A stretch of DNA of 64,000 bases, from the NCBI GenBank assembly GCA_005778405.1, contig SXOA01000065.1:1-64000 (forward strand), in the 5' to 3' direction. The translations under genes and the position numbers were made by a program. Shown here one piece after another: positions 7,788 to 16,631 of the stretch (position 1 is its first letter; each line of letters begins with the position of its first letter). This stretch comes from Planctomycetaceae bacterium (lineage in GTDB: Bacteria; Planctomycetota; Planctomycetia; Pirellulales; Pirellulaceae). The notes beneath the pieces were generated by a model that was not told the origin of the DNA, made no database searches, and saw only the letters and a list, made by a program, of their open reading frames with translations.

Positions 7788-9398
7788 TTACGGAGTGTTG
7801 ATGCCGCTGCGGCGCTTGGCCGGGCCCGTCGCAGGGCCGGCTTCCTGCGGCGGATCGATGCGAACGGATCCGCCGAGACCAGTGCCGCCGATAGTTTCGG
7901 GCATGACGGGGACCGGATTTTTCTCGCGCAAAAGTTGTTCCTCAATGGTGGCCCGAATGTGCGCCAGTTCCGGATTGGTGCCGTCGATCGCCTGCCAGAC
8001 TCGCAGCACCACTTCCGCGGTTGCGGTGTTTCCCGTCGCCAGGAGGGTGACGCACAGCCACCGCAAACAAAACCGCTCGCGGCAGCCGCCACGATAGGCG
8101 GTCTCCAGAAAGCTCTTGGCGGCAATCCAGTTTGCGGCGGCAGCGGCGCAAGCACCCTGGACGGCAGTCCGCCACGTCTCCTTGCCGGGAAGTTCCGCCG
8201 AGAGCTTGCTGACGGCCAGCAGCGCCTCGTCGCGCCGGCCGTGTTTCACATGCAGCTCAACCATCTGGCGGCCGATGCGAAGCGACTCCGGATAGGCGGC
8301 CCAGGCTTCATTCAGCAGCGCGAGCGCATCCTCGTCGTTCCCGGCAAGTTGTAAAAAGACGCTGCGACAGACCACGGCGACTTCGCGAATATCTCGCAAG
8401 TGCCAGATTTCCGGCTCCACTTGCCCGTGGCGATAGGCGACTTCATAGGACTGCCCCGCCAATTCCCGCTGTCCCAGTGATTGCAAATAGCCGCCGAGAG
8501 CACAGAGCAATTGCGCGTCGAGTGGAAAAGTTTCCAGCGCTTCCATGCAAAGGGAAATCTGGGCTTTGCGGTTTTGCGAAGGGGAGGCGGCTCCCGTCTT
8601 AGGCTCGGCTCCCTTGGCTGGGATACTATCCAGGCAGGTCAGCAGGCCGTAATAGGCTTCCAACAGTTCCGCGCTGGCCGGTTCCGCGGCCAGCTTGGCC
8701 CGTTCATAGTGCCCCAGCGCCACCTCATGCCGGCCCAGCGTCTGGCAAGCTTCCCCCAGGCAGTTGTGCAGGTCGGCAGTCGGTCCCCGCTCGGCAATTT
8801 GCAGTTCGGCCAGTCGAATGTTCCGCTCCGCCTTGGCGACTTTTGTTTCCGTTTCATGGTCGCGGCTGCTGCGGCAAAGGGTGAGCGGCAGGTGTTCGAG
8901 CTTCATTCCAAACGCGAACGCCGAGCGGGTCAGGGACTCGCGGACGCGGCCGTGGAAAATCAGCCCCGGCCGGTTCGGGTGCAGCCGCACGCAGGCAACC
9001 TGCTCGCCGGCGACGAGCGGCTCCTGACCGGGAAGCGCGACCCGCAGCAGATAGGCGGTCGCCAAATCCGCATGTTCGTTCACAAACTCCCGCACGAGTC
9101 GCGCTTCGTCCTTCTCCAAACGCTCGCCGGCATCCATCCACAGAACCCAGTCGCCTGTGACGTGCGTCAAGCAAGCGTTTCGCGCCGCGGCAAAACTGTC
9201 GTCCCAAGCCTTGCGAAAGAGCTTCGCCCCCAGCCGCTCGGCGATCATCGGGGTTTCGTCCGTGGAGCCGGTGTCGAGGACCACGATTTCGTCGGCCAGA
9301 TTGCGAATACTGACCAACGTCTCCGCCAGGGCCTCGGCGGAATTCCGGGCAATGATGGCAATGGAAAGGCGACGCTTCTGGCCCGACTGCTCAGACAT
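7788..9398 (-). CDS. Glycosyltransferase family 2 protein with C-terminal TPR region
   Basis: 536-residue cytoplasmic protein that probably transfers a sugar from a nucleotide donor during cell-surface glycan or glycoprotein synthesis. The first ~230 residues form a GT2 (GT-A) domain: L-S-I-A-I-I-A-R-N-S-A-E at 11-22, V-L-D-T-G-S-T-D-E-T at 40-49 and D-W-V-L-W-M-D-A-G-E at 83-92, carrying the acidic metal/UDP-binding residues. The rest is helical with tetratricopeptide-like units. Start ATG 9398 is well supported by AGGAGG eight bases upstream; the ten extra codons to 9428 lack this. It resembles 'TPR domain-containing glycosyltransferase' (SunS-like) proteins. Acceptor unknown; gene appears monocistronic. 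Confidence 0.88.
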   Translation of the reverse strand: MSEQSGQKRRLSIAIIARNSAEALAETLVSIRNLADEIVVLDTGSTDETPMIAERLGAKLFRKAWDDSFAAARNACLTHVTGDWVLWMDAGERLEKDEARLVREFVNEHADLATAYLLRVALPGQEPLVAGEQVACVRLHPNRPGLIFHGRVRESLTRSAFAFGMKLEHLPLTLCRSSRDHETETKVAKAERNIRLAELQIAERGPTADLHNCLGEACQTLGRHEVALGHYERAKLAAEPASAELLEAYYGLLTCLDSIPAKGAEPKTGAASPSQNRKAQISLCMEALETFPLDAQLLCALGGYLQSLGQRELAGQSYEVAYRHGQVEPEIWHLRDIREVAVVCRSVFLQLAGNDEDALALLNEAWAAYPESLRIGRQMVELHVKHGRRDEALLAVSKLSAELPGKETWRTAVQGACAAAAANWIAAKSFLETAYRGGCRERFCLRWLCVTLLATGNTATAEVVLRVWQAIDGTNPELAHIRATIEEQLLREKNPVPVMPETIGGTGLGGSVRIDPPQEAGPATGPAKRRSGINTP

Positions 9399-9668
9399 AA
9401 CTCGCCCTCCTGGCGAAATCGAATGCAAACTGCGCGAACTATCGTTGGCGCGGAAGTTTAGCTTCGGTCGGAAGATGCGGGAAGATGAACTTGGAGGCAG
9501 CTGGTGTGCTAGCAGCGGCTGGGAAGAAGGAGAGACAGAGAGAATGAGAGTTGGGGAGATGCCGCTCTCTCCTTCTCTCCCTCTCTCTGTCTCTCTGTCT
9601 CTTCCACTTCCTCCCCCGCCCGTGATAGCATGAAGTCAGCCGCTCCCGCTCAGTTTCGAGACTCCCCC

Positions 9669-10319
9669 ATGGACCCGCTTCACCTCTGTATCGCCTTGGG
9701 TCCTGTGGCGATTTATTTTCTGGTCCTGGGAATCATCAATCTTTCCCGGCGGCCGTTTGTCACTTCGGGGACGCGGGACGCGGCGGCTCTGGGGATTGCC
9801 ATCGGCGGGTTTGTCATCGCCGGGCCGATGGAATTGTTTCTGCCAGAGGCGGCCGCGGTGCGGATGGGGTTTTGGGTCTGGCCGACTTGCCTCGCGTTTT
9901 ACGGCCTTTGCCTCTCGCTCGCCGTGCTGCTGATGCGGCCCCGGATTGTGATCTACAACGTCACCTTCGAGCAGCTCCGCCCGTCGCTGGCGGAACTCGT
10001 GCTGCGGCTGGACAGCGAATCCCGCTGGGCCGGCGACAGCCTGGTGATGCCCAACCTGGGGGTGCAGCTCACCGTGGAATCGCAGGGGATGATGAAAAAC
10101 GTGCAACTCGCTGCGGCCGGCAACGAGCAGAGCTTTGCCGGCTGGCGGCGGCTCGAATCCGAGCTGACCGCCGTTCTCCGCCACGACAAAGGAACCCGCA
10201 ACCCCTACGGCATGAGTCTCATCATGTTCGGCCTCCTCATGGCCTCCGCCGTCATCTACTACCTTAGCCGCGACCCGCAGGGCGTGGCCCAGGCGCTGAA
10301 TGAGATGCTGAGGAAGTGA
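9669..10319 (+). CDS. Membrane protein of unknown function
   Basis: 216-residue integral membrane protein. Three hydrophobic segments at the N-terminus (starting L-G-P-V-A-I-Y-F-L-V-L-G; then A-L-G-I-A-I-G-G-F-V-I-A-G and W-V-W-P-T-C-L-A-F-Y-G) are followed by a soluble domain (about 100-180) and a final helix (M-S-L-I-M-F-G-L-L-M-A-S-A-V-I-Y-Y). No recognised family. I use ATG 9669 because the helix begins soon after; ATG 9630 adds a polar extension. The last 38 bases of the gene belong to a 40-bp sequence repeated after the next gene, so the C-terminal V-A-Q-A-L-N-E-M-L-R-K is encoded twice in the region. Confidence 0.7.
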   Translation: MDPLHLCIALGPVAIYFLVLGIINLSRRPFVTSGTRDAAALGIAIGGFVIAGPMELFLPEAAAVRMGFWVWPTCLAFYGLCLSLAVLLMRPRIVIYNVTFEQLRPSLAELVLRLDSESRWAGDSLVMPNLGVQLTVESQGMMKNVQLAAAGNEQSFAGWRRLESELTAVLRHDKGTRNPYGMSLIMFGLLMASAVIYYLSRDPQGVAQALNEMLRK

Positions 10320-10321
10320 GA
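10282..10321. repeat. 40-bp direct repeat, left copy
   Basis: Identical over 40 bases to 11151-11190. This copy is the native 3' end of the membrane protein gene, including its TGA, and ends one base into the sequence that follows. The bases on each side differ between the copies, so the repeat limits are sharp. Confidence 0.97.
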
Positions 10322-11149
10322 GTACGTGGTCTTGTGGAAATCAGCCCCAATGAGTCCGAGATTGTAGAGCTTGTTCAGAGTGGCGACCGCGAACGAGTCA
10401 CACGTTACTGTGAGCAAGTCGCTGCCCAGCTCGACAGTCAGGATGGTACGTATCCCGATACAGCGACGAAGCGCGATCATCTTTGCAGGGTCTATTTATG
10501 GATTTGGGATTACCGTGCAGCCGCTCTGGAAGCCGAACGGGCGTTGCAGCTACATCGCCAGAACGGCAAGTCCGTTAGTACAGACGTTGCTCGTTGCCTT
10601 GGATACCTCGGACGCTGTTACCTCTACACAAACCGGCCGGTCGAGGCAGAGATCGCCCTGAGTGAGGCACTGAAGATTCTTGACCATTTACCGACTGATG
10701 AACAGCACGCACGAGGTCTTGTGCTGATTGAATTCGCGGAGTTTCACAGGCAAAGTAAGAACTTTAGCCAGGCCGAAAAGCTATTGCACGAAGCCGCTCG
10801 TGAACATCTGCGCAATTTTGGCTACGGCAACGCACATTTCGCTTTTGCCTATTTGCAATTGAGTCACACATTTGCCACTCAGGGCAAGTTTCCGGCTGCG
10901 GAGAAGACATTGAAAAAGGCATTTCGTTTTCTTCACTTGGCGGGCGGAGCAGACGTTGAACCTTTTGCATTTATGCTGAGGGCGCGCGGCAAACTATTTG
11001 CAAAAATGAATCGAATCGACGCTGCACGTGAAGCCTATCGGGAGACAATTGAGTTCCTCCAGCGAATCAACAAGCCCAGGCATTTTTTGCTAGAGGATGT
11101 GAATGGCCTCATTAACAACCTCGCGCCGAATGCTGGCGGCGGCTCATAG
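10316..11149 (+). CDS. Tetratricopeptide-repeat protein, repeat-bracketed insertion
   Basis: 277-residue protein built of TPR-like helical pairs: Y-L-G-R-C-Y-L-Y-T-N-R-P-V-E-A-E near 95, then repeated ...F-A-E-F-H-R-Q-S-K-N-F-S-Q-A-E-K-L and A-Y-L-Q-L-S-H-T-F-A-T-Q-G-K-F-P-A-A-E. No other domain is seen; presumably a protein-interaction module. The likely start is GTG 10316, which overlaps the upstream TGA and lies inside the left 40-bp repeat; the true N-terminus may have been lost. Its codon usage looks more AT-rich than the flanking genes. The gene lies between the two copies of the repeat and ends two bases before the second, as expected for a recent insertion. Confidence 0.7.
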   Translation: MRVRGLVEISPNESEIVELVQSGDRERVTRYCEQVAAQLDSQDGTYPDTATKRDHLCRVYLWIWDYRAAALEAERALQLHRQNGKSVSTDVARCLGYLGRCYLYTNRPVEAEIALSEALKILDHLPTDEQHARGLVLIEFAEFHRQSKNFSQAEKLLHEAAREHLRNFGYGNAHFAFAYLQLSHTFATQGKFPAAEKTLKKAFRFLHLAGGADVEPFAFMLRARGKLFAKMNRIDAAREAYRETIEFLQRINKPRHFLLEDVNGLINNLAPNAGGGS

Positions 11150-11150
11150 A

Positions 11151-11190
11151 GCGTGGCCCAGGCGCTGAATGAGATGCTGAGGAAGTGAGA
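11151..11190. repeat. 40-bp direct repeat, right copy
   Basis: Second perfect copy of 10282-10321, beginning two bases after the TAG of the TPR gene. It encodes the orphaned tail V-A-Q-A-L-N-E-M-L-R-K-stop of the membrane protein at 9669-10319 and is untranslated here. Together the copies define an 869-bp unit (one repeat plus 829 bp of unique sequence). Confidence 0.97.
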
Positions 11191-11324
11191 TAGACTCTCC
11201 TGTAAACCTCGCGCAGGCATTTCATTGGATAGAGCAACCTTGGAATCTCCGAGTTACACGAGCTGGTTCGCGGCAGATCCCCGGCCGTAGTCTCTGGCGG
11301 TTTTTTGCAGAATCGAGGTTGATT

Positions 11325-11711
11325 CTAGGGGCTTGGCTGATAAAGCCGGAGCGCCGGCAGGACGCTTTGGATGAGCGCGAATTGTTGGTCACGAGTCCAA
11401 AGCTCAACCCTAAGATGGATAGCGAGCACCGCAATTGCTACGTCGTTGAAGGGGACCGAAATTCCTTTGGTTCGGAGTGCTGCCAGGTAATCGCCGACCT
11501 GGTCCCAGAGGAGGAGCGGGATATTTTCTTGTCGAAACGCGTCCAATGCGGCAATCAACTTCACGCGGTGACGAGGATCACGAGTGCCGTGCAAAACCTC
11601 CGCTCGGATAATGCCGGTGATGGCGGCATCTTCCGCTTGGAAGATTGCGAGCATCGCCGGGTCCGCGGTCCGGGTGTAATCGATGACGACGCTAGTATCA
11701 ACGAGCAGCAT
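11325..11711 (-). CDS. PIN-domain ribonuclease toxin (VapC-like)
   Basis: 128-residue PIN-domain protein, the toxin half of a type II toxin-antitoxin pair; these cleave RNA, often tRNA. The four acidic PIN positions are visible: D in L-L-V-D-T-S-V-V-I-D at the N-terminus, E in I-R-A-E-V-L-H-G, D in F-N-D-V-A-I-A and D in L-W-T-R-D-Q-Q-F. Start ATG 11711 lies 14 bases inside the upstream antitoxin gene, the usual arrangement. A longer frame to 11774 would extend deep into the antitoxin and shows no PIN homology. Confidence 0.85.
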   Translation of the reverse strand: MLLVDTSVVIDYTRTADPAMLAIFQAEDAAITGIIRAEVLHGTRDPRHRVKLIAALDAFRQENIPLLLWDQVGDYLAALRTKGISVPFNDVAIAVLAIHLRVELWTRDQQFALIQSVLPALRLYQPSP

Positions 11712-11940
11712 CGCTGGCCGCCTGTGCCTGCCGGGTTTCCAACAGTCGCTGCTGTTTGTAAACCTCTGGGTCAATCAGATCCTGGCCTGCGATATCAATC
11801 AGCGCCTGCCAACGATTGGGACTTGCGGGATCAGGCGATTCCCGAACGGTAATGTCCACCGTCTTACCGATAAACGGCGCGAGCTCCGGAAGATGCGGAG
11901 TGTCGCTGGACAGAGTGTGGCGGATGTTGATGGCGTCCAT
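11698..11940 (-). CDS. Antitoxin partner of the PIN toxin
   Basis: 80-residue protein directly upstream of and overlapping the PIN toxin gene. It begins M-D-A-I-N-I-R-H-T-L and contains L-P-E-L-A-P-F-I-G-K-T-V-D-I-T-V-R-E, a pattern seen in small planctomycete and cyanobacterial VapB-like antitoxins; the charged C-terminal tail (E-T-R-Q-A-Q-A-A-S-D) is suited to wrapping the toxin. I see no clear AbrB or RHH DNA-binding motif. The antitoxin call rests mainly on size and overlap. Confidence 0.72.
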   Translation of the reverse strand: MDAINIRHTLSSDTPHLPELAPFIGKTVDITVRESPDPASPNRWQALIDIAGQDLIDPEVYKQQRLLETRQAQAASDAAR

Positions 11941-11981
11941 GGGTAACTCCTCGACGTCATTATAGCTCGTTCCGGCTCGGT

Positions 11982-13745
11982 CTACTCCAAAATCATATCA
12001 TCCACCGTCCGGCCGCCGGGTATCATCGGCAGGACGTGCTCGACGTAAGGGACTTGCACGTTGAGCAAGTAGGGGCCGTCGCTGCTAATCATCTCCTCGA
12101 TCGCGCCGGTCAGGTCGGACTTCTGGCTGATGGTGGCGGCACCCCAGCCGTAGCCTTTGGCGATGGTGACGAAGTCGGGGTAGCGCTCGCTGACAAAATT
12201 GGTCCCTCCTTTGCCCGTCGCTTCGAGGTGGTCGATGGGGCCGAGGTAGGTGTGGGCCCGGTTTTTGTCGTGGAAGCGGTCTTCCCACTGCACCACCATC
12301 CCCAGGTGCTGGTTGTCGAGCAGCAGCACTTTGACCGGCAGCTTCTCGCAGAAACAGGTCGCCATTTCCTGGATGTTCATCTGATAGCTGCCGTCGCCGT
12401 CGATATCCACCACGAGGGCGTCCGGATGAGCCGCCTGCACGCCCATCGCTGCCGGCAAACCGAAGCCCATCGTCCCCAGGCCGCTGGAGGAGAGCCAGGT
12501 GCGGGGATGCTTGAACTTGAGGAACTGAGCCGACCACATCTGATGCTGGCCGACGCCGACCGTGAAAAACGTCTTTCGGTCCTGTGTCAGGCGGGATAGC
12601 TCGGCAATGGCATGCTGCTGCAAGATGCCCTCAAAGCCGGCGTCGAATTTGAAAGGATAAGAGTCCTTCCAGTCGAGCACGGTCTTCACCCAGGGGGCAA
12701 TGTCCGGAGCTTCCACAATCCTGTTCAGTTCCTGCAGCACCGGCTTCACGTCGCTGCAGACCGGGATGTGAGCCGTCTTGTTCTTGTTGATCTCGGAGGC
12801 ATCGATATCGACGTGGATTATTTTGGCGTGCTTGGCAAACGCCTCCACCTTGCCGGTCACCCGGTCGTCGAACCTGACCCCCAGAGCGATGAGCAGGTCG
12901 CAATCGCGAATCGCCCAGTTGGCATAAACACTGCCGTGCATGCCGAGCATGTCCAGCGAAAGTGGGCCTTCACTCGGATAAGCACCGAGGCCCATCACCG
13001 TCATCGTGATGGGAATGCCCGTCTTGCGAACCAACTCACGGAGGTCCGCGGAGGCATTGCCGGCGATGATGCCGCCGCCCGCATAAATCAGCGGCCGCTT
13101 GGCCAGTTTGATGGCGGCGGCGATTTGTTTGATCTGCTCGGGCTGAGCGGTCTTGTTCTTGCCCGTATAGCCGGGGAGGTTCATCGGGACGTTCCAGTCC
13201 ACGCTCACCTTTTCCTGCTGGATGTTTTTGGGCATGTCGATCAGGACTGGCCCCGGCCGCCCGGTGGTGGCGATGAAGAACGCCTCCTTCATGACGCGGG
13301 CTAGGTCCCGAATGTCTGTCACCATGTAATGGTGTTTGGTGATGCCGCGGCAAACTTCGACAATCGGTGTTTCCTGAAAGGCGTCGAGGCCGATGTTCCA
13401 GGTCGGGACCTGGCCGGTGATGGCAATGAGCGGAATGCTGTCGAGCTTGGCGTCGGCAATAGCGGTGACGAGGTTCGTCGCTCCCGGGCCGCTCGTCGCC
13501 ATGCAAACGCCGACCTTGCCCGTGCTACGGGCATATCCTTGAGCGGCAAAGGCTCCACCCTGTTCATGCCGCGGCAGAATCGTGCGGATTTTGTCCGCAT
13601 ATTTGGTGAGCGACTGGTGCATCGGCATGCTGCAGCCGCCGGGATAAGCGAACAGGATCTCAACCCCATGATCCACCAGCGATTTCACGAGGATATCGGC
13701 CCCGTTCATCAACTGAGTTTCGGTGGTGGGGCTCAGCGTAGGCAT
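11982..13745 (-). CDS. ilvB: Acetolactate synthase, large (catalytic) subunit
   Basis: ThDP- and FAD-dependent enzyme that condenses pyruvate with pyruvate or 2-ketobutyrate, the first common step of valine, leucine and isoleucine synthesis. 587 residues is the usual length. N-terminal pyrimidine-binding motifs: F-A-Y-P-G-G-C-S-M and [17 protein letters not shown] with the catalytic Glu; then T-S-G-P-G-A-T-N. The C-terminal ThDP/Mg motif is D-G-D-G-S-Y-Q-M-N...[13 protein letters not shown]. Start ATG 13745 has GGAG seven bases upstream; further in-frame ATGs lie at 13760 and 13784. No regulatory subunit gene (ilvN/H) or ilvC is adjacent, so this may be one of several copies. Confidence 0.95.
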   Translation of the reverse strand: MPTLSPTTETQLMNGADILVKSLVDHGVEILFAYPGGCSMPMHQSLTKYADKIRTILPRHEQGGAFAAQGYARSTGKVGVCMATSGPGATNLVTAIADAKLDSIPLIAITGQVPTWNIGLDAFQETPIVEVCRGITKHHYMVTDIRDLARVMKEAFFIATTGRPGPVLIDMPKNIQQEKVSVDWNVPMNLPGYTGKNKTAQPEQIKQIAAAIKLAKRPLIYAGGGIIAGNASADLRELVRKTGIPITMTVMGLGAYPSEGPLSLDMLGMHGSVYANWAIRDCDLLIALGVRFDDRVTGKVEAFAKHAKIIHVDIDASEINKNKTAHIPVCSDVKPVLQELNRIVEAPDIAPWVKTVLDWKDSYPFKFDAGFEGILQQHAIAELSRLTQDRKTFFTVGVGQHQMWSAQFLKFKHPRTWLSSSGLGTMGFGLPAAMGVQAAHPDALVVDIDGDGSYQMNIQEMATCFCEKLPVKVLLLDNQHLGMVVQWEDRFHDKNRAHTYLGPIDHLEATGKGGTNFVSERYPDFVTIAKGYGWGAATISQKSDLTGAIEEMISSDGPYLLNVQVPYVEHVLPMIPGGRTVDDMILE

Positions 13746-13953
13746 CGGTAGCTCCGGCATCAGCTCTTGGGAAAACGGGCGCAACTTCTTAGATTATGAC
13801 ACATGGCCTGTTTCTTCAAGGGCTTTGCGGCCCAAGATTCGGCTTAAACACTTGCCGGCAATCATGTTATGACGAATCTTCCGCCATGGGGCATGCTCTG
13901 CCTGCGGGTTTGGTCCCTGGCTCCTGATACCCGACTCCTGACCCCTGATTACC

Positions 13954-14364
13954 ATGCGTGACGCCCTCCTCGTCGCTTTCGGCGGCTCCCTCGGTGCTCT
14001 GGCCCGCTACGGCGTGGGGCTCGCCTTGCCGCATACTCCCGGCAAACACTTTCCCATCGCCACCCTCCTAGTCAACGTCGTCGGGTGTTTGTTCATCGGA
14101 ATGATTGGCCAACTCCTGCAAAGGTTCGCGGCCGAAGCTATCGTCAAACCCAACGGCTCGGGCCTGCTGGAAACCTCGCTTCGCCACGCCGTCATCGTTG
14201 GCTTCCTCGGCGGCCTCACCACATTCTCTGCCTTCAGCTGGGACACCACACGCCTGCTGCAGGACGACCGACCTCTTCTCGCTCTGGCCAACATCGCCGC
14301 CAATCTTCTCGCCGGCCTCTGTGCCGTCTGGATCGGCATGATGGTGGTTAAGCTCTGGTCCTGA
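13954..14364 (+). CDS. crcB: Fluoride ion channel CrcB/Fluc
   Basis: 136-residue four-helix membrane protein that exports fluoride as a dual-topology dimer. Family motifs are clear: G-G-S-L-G-A-L-A-R-Y near the N-terminus, N-V-V-G-C-L-F-I-G with the conserved Asn, and G-F-L-G-G-L-T-T-F-S-A-F-S containing the TM3 break and the Phe box. The upstream 13746-13953 stretch shows no fluoride-riboswitch core that I can recognise, only short direct repeats of a C-C-T-G-A-C-type. Divergent from ilvB. Confidence 0.94.
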   Translation: MRDALLVAFGGSLGALARYGVGLALPHTPGKHFPIATLLVNVVGCLFIGMIGQLLQRFAAEAIVKPNGSGLLETSLRHAVIVGFLGGLTTFSAFSWDTTRLLQDDRPLLALANIAANLLAGLCAVWIGMMVVKLWS

Positions 14365-14518
14365 CCCCTGATGGCTACTTCCTCTTTCCCTCGCGGAACT
14401 GCGGCGTCTCGGAGAGAGCAAAAATCAAAACCTCCTAGTCCCATAAATTCCTGCTGGACTCGGGACATTCCTTTGTGGACGGCGGCTTCAATTTCTCCCT
14501 GTGATTCCATAGTCTGAC

Positions 14519-15340
14519 TCAGGGGAGGTCGAGCAAATGCTGGGGCCTTTTGGGGCGAGATTCTTCTTCCAGCCGCGTTCTCAATTCCCCAATCTCCTTC
14601 TTCAGCGTCCGGCTGAACGTCGCCAAGTCGGAGGAGTGCATGACGAGGTTGCCGCCAGCTTTCGACCAGGTGACTTCCTGGTCCACGTCGAGCCAGTAGT
14701 GGATGCCCGCGCCGACGCCGTGCTCGCGGGCGATGCGAAAGATGCTGCGGACCGAATCGTCGAATCGGGGGTGGGTGTATTGCTCGGGGATGCCGAGGCT
14801 ACAGGAGAGGTCGTGCGGGCCAATAAGAACGGCGTCGACGCCGGGAACGGAGCAAATAGCGTGCAGGTTCTCGAGGGCCGGCACGCTTTCGATTTGGGCG
14901 ATCAGGATTTTGTCGCCGTTCCGTTTTTCCAGGTACTCGCGCAGCTCCGGCTCCAGCGAATTCGGATCCCGAAGGGCTTCCTGCAGGCGGCGTCCTTTGA
15001 GCGGGCGGAACTTGACCGCCCCGGCCAGGTCGCGGGCTTGCTCTGCCGTCTCCAGATACGGGCCAATGACGCCCCCCGCTCCCGCATCCAGCACCTTGCA
15101 CGCCTCAAACGGATCATTGCACGGCAGCCGCACGACGGGGGGGAGGCCGAGGGCGTTGTAGGTCTGGCAGGTCCACGACAGAGTCTCGCGATCGACCGGC
15201 GTGTGCTCGGTATCGACAAAGACAAAATCAATCCCCGCCTGCTTCGCCAGGTTCGGCCAAAGCGGCGAAGTGGCCACGATGGCGGAGGAATACACGCGTC
15301 GGCCGGCGTGGAGAGCGGCGATAATTTCGCGACCGTTCAT
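14519..15340 (-). CDS. HpcH/HpaI aldolase family protein
   Basis: 273-residue class II pyruvate aldolase-like protein; family members cleave 4-hydroxy-2-oxo acids such as HKHD or 2-keto-3-deoxy-L-rhamnonate. Family motifs: F-V-F-V-D-T-E-H-T-P-V-D near 40, P-P-V-V-R-L-P near 67, G-A-G-G-V-I-G-P-Y near 86, I-A-Q-I-E-S-V near 147 with the metal-binding Glu, and I-G-P-H-D-L-S-C-S-L-G near 173 with the metal-binding Asp. Linked with Gfo/Idh/MocA dehydrogenases immediately upstream on the same strand, which suggests sugar-acid catabolism, but the substrate cannot be read from sequence. Confidence 0.88.
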   Translation of the reverse strand: MNGREIIAALHAGRRVYSSAIVATSPLWPNLAKQAGIDFVFVDTEHTPVDRETLSWTCQTYNALGLPPVVRLPCNDPFEACKVLDAGAGGVIGPYLETAEQARDLAGAVKFRPLKGRRLQEALRDPNSLEPELREYLEKRNGDKILIAQIESVPALENLHAICSVPGVDAVLIGPHDLSCSLGIPEQYTHPRFDDSVRSIFRIAREHGVGAGIHYWLDVDQEVTWSKAGGNLVMHSSDLATFSRTLKKEIGELRTRLEEESRPKRPQHLLDLP

Positions 15341-15372
15341 ATTGTTCCTAATAGGAAATAGGAAGAGGCAGA

Positions 15373-15497
15373 TTTGAACAGAAGGGAACGAAGGAAACGA
15401 AGAAGAAGGAAAAGAGGCAAGTGATAGATTCCAATTGCTGTTGCCGACCCTTCAATTCTTTGCCTTTCTTCGTTCCCTTTGTTTCCTTCTGTTCAAA
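15373..15497. repeat. Solo inverted pair of the GAACAGAAGG repeat (hairpin)
   Basis: Two ~30-nt arms, 15373-15402 and 15468-15497, are inverted relative to each other; each carries TTTGAACAGAAGG followed by an AACGAAG or AACAAAGG-type block. They could fold into a long imperfect hairpin with a 65-nt loop. The same sequence occurs three more times around the GxxExxY gene at 59930-60545. Here it lies between the Gfo/Idh/MocA stop and the aldolase start with no gene inside. Confidence 0.85.
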
Positions 15498-15508
15498 ATG
15501 CCTTCTGT

Positions 15509-16630
15509 TTAGGAATATTTGACATCGACAGCCAACCCGCTTTCGCACGAAGCCAGAGCCGCTTCGATGGTGGAGAAGATAGCCCTGCTGGCGTGTGCGC
15601 CGAGGATGGTGTCGATGTTGTGGTCGATGGCCTGAGCGAAGTTTTCGGCGAGAAGGAAGTCGTTGTTGCTCGCCACCCGCCGCTGGCGAGGTTCTTTTGC
15701 CGGCTGGCCGCGGTAAAAAAAGCCCACATTTGGCAGGGCTTCGTTGATGACGAGTGCCCCATCGCTCCCCAGGATATGCAGCTTGATCTCGCCGCCGCTG
15801 TTGTGACTCGCCGCCCCGATCCGACCGAGGGCGACAGAGCCGATGAGGCCGTCTTCCATCTCCAGCGTCATGCTCGCCAGATCCTCGACGCCGTTATCCG
15901 CATAGAGCTGATGGAAGTGCGACGCCCGGCGGGCGAAGACCCGGCGGACGTCCTTGCCGGTCAACATTTGCAGATAGCCTAGTGGGTAGATCCCCTCGAT
16001 GGCGAGTTCCCCCATGGGATGTTCGCCCAAACCGCCATCCGACCCGTCGACGTGCGAGGCAATCTGATGAGCGTGCCAGTTGACCGGGGGATAGCCGCTC
16101 TGGCGCGAACCTTTCGGCGGGCCGGCGTCCTTAGCAAAGTAAAAGTCCGCATGGATGGCGTAAGGCTGGCCAATGATGCCGGACTGAATTTGCCTTTGGG
16201 CAGCGAGCACCGCGGGAATGAAATTCCGGTTCCACATCAGGAACCGCACGCCGTTTTTTTCAATTGTCGCAACGAGTGCATCGGCGGCAGCGCGCGAAAC
16301 CGCCAGCGGCTTGTCTTGAATGACATGAACGCCCCGATTTGCAGCGCGAATAGAAAGATCGCAGTGACGCTCCCCCTCGGGGCTGACGATGGCGACCTGG
16401 ACGTTGTATTCGCGCAGGGCACGTTCCACATCGCGCACGTACGGGACTGCGAAGCTATCCGCCAGTTGCTGGTTTCGCTCGTGAGCCCACTCTGGAACAT
16501 AGGGATCATCGGCAACGACGGTCAATTCAAATCGCGGGTGCGAAATGACGCCGCGCGCGACATAGTCGTGCTTAACCGCGGAGAGTGCGGCACAGCGGAA
16601 GGTCTGGCCTGGCGATGTGGGCACCGGCAT
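15509..16630 (-). CDS. Gfo/Idh/MocA family oxidoreductase
   Basis: 373-residue NAD(P)-dependent sugar dehydrogenase or oxidoreductase. The N-terminal part is Rossmann-like (A-A-L-S-A-V-K-H-D-Y..., E-L-T-V-V-A-D-D with the adenine-ribose Asp), then V-A-I-V-S-P-E-G-E-R-H and V-I-Q-D-K-P-L-A-V-S near 105, the family's E/Q-K-P catalytic-lysine motif, and a C-terminal alpha/beta domain. The usual G-x-G-x-x-G is poorly conserved at the N-terminus (F-R-C-A-A-L-S-A-V), so cofactor use is uncertain. Start ATG 16630 lies one base after the stop of the upstream partner gene, indicating an operon. Confidence 0.85.
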   Translation of the reverse strand: MPVPTSPGQTFRCAALSAVKHDYVARGVISHPRFELTVVADDPYVPEWAHERNQQLADSFAVPYVRDVERALREYNVQVAIVSPEGERHCDLSIRAANRGVHVIQDKPLAVSRAAADALVATIEKNGVRFLMWNRNFIPAVLAAQRQIQSGIIGQPYAIHADFYFAKDAGPPKGSRQSGYPPVNWHAHQIASHVDGSDGGLGEHPMGELAIEGIYPLGYLQMLTGKDVRRVFARRASHFHQLYADNGVEDLASMTLEMEDGLIGSVALGRIGAASHNSGGEIKLHILGSDGALVINEALPNVGFFYRGQPAKEPRQRRVASNNDFLLAENFAQAIDHNIDTILGAHASRAIFSTIEAALASCESGLAVDVKYS

Positions 16631-16631
16631 T

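Noticed and set aside
13746-13953. Possible fluoride riboswitch upstream of crcB
   Set aside because: The conserved core of the crcB-motif RNA is not visible; only short direct repeats are seen.
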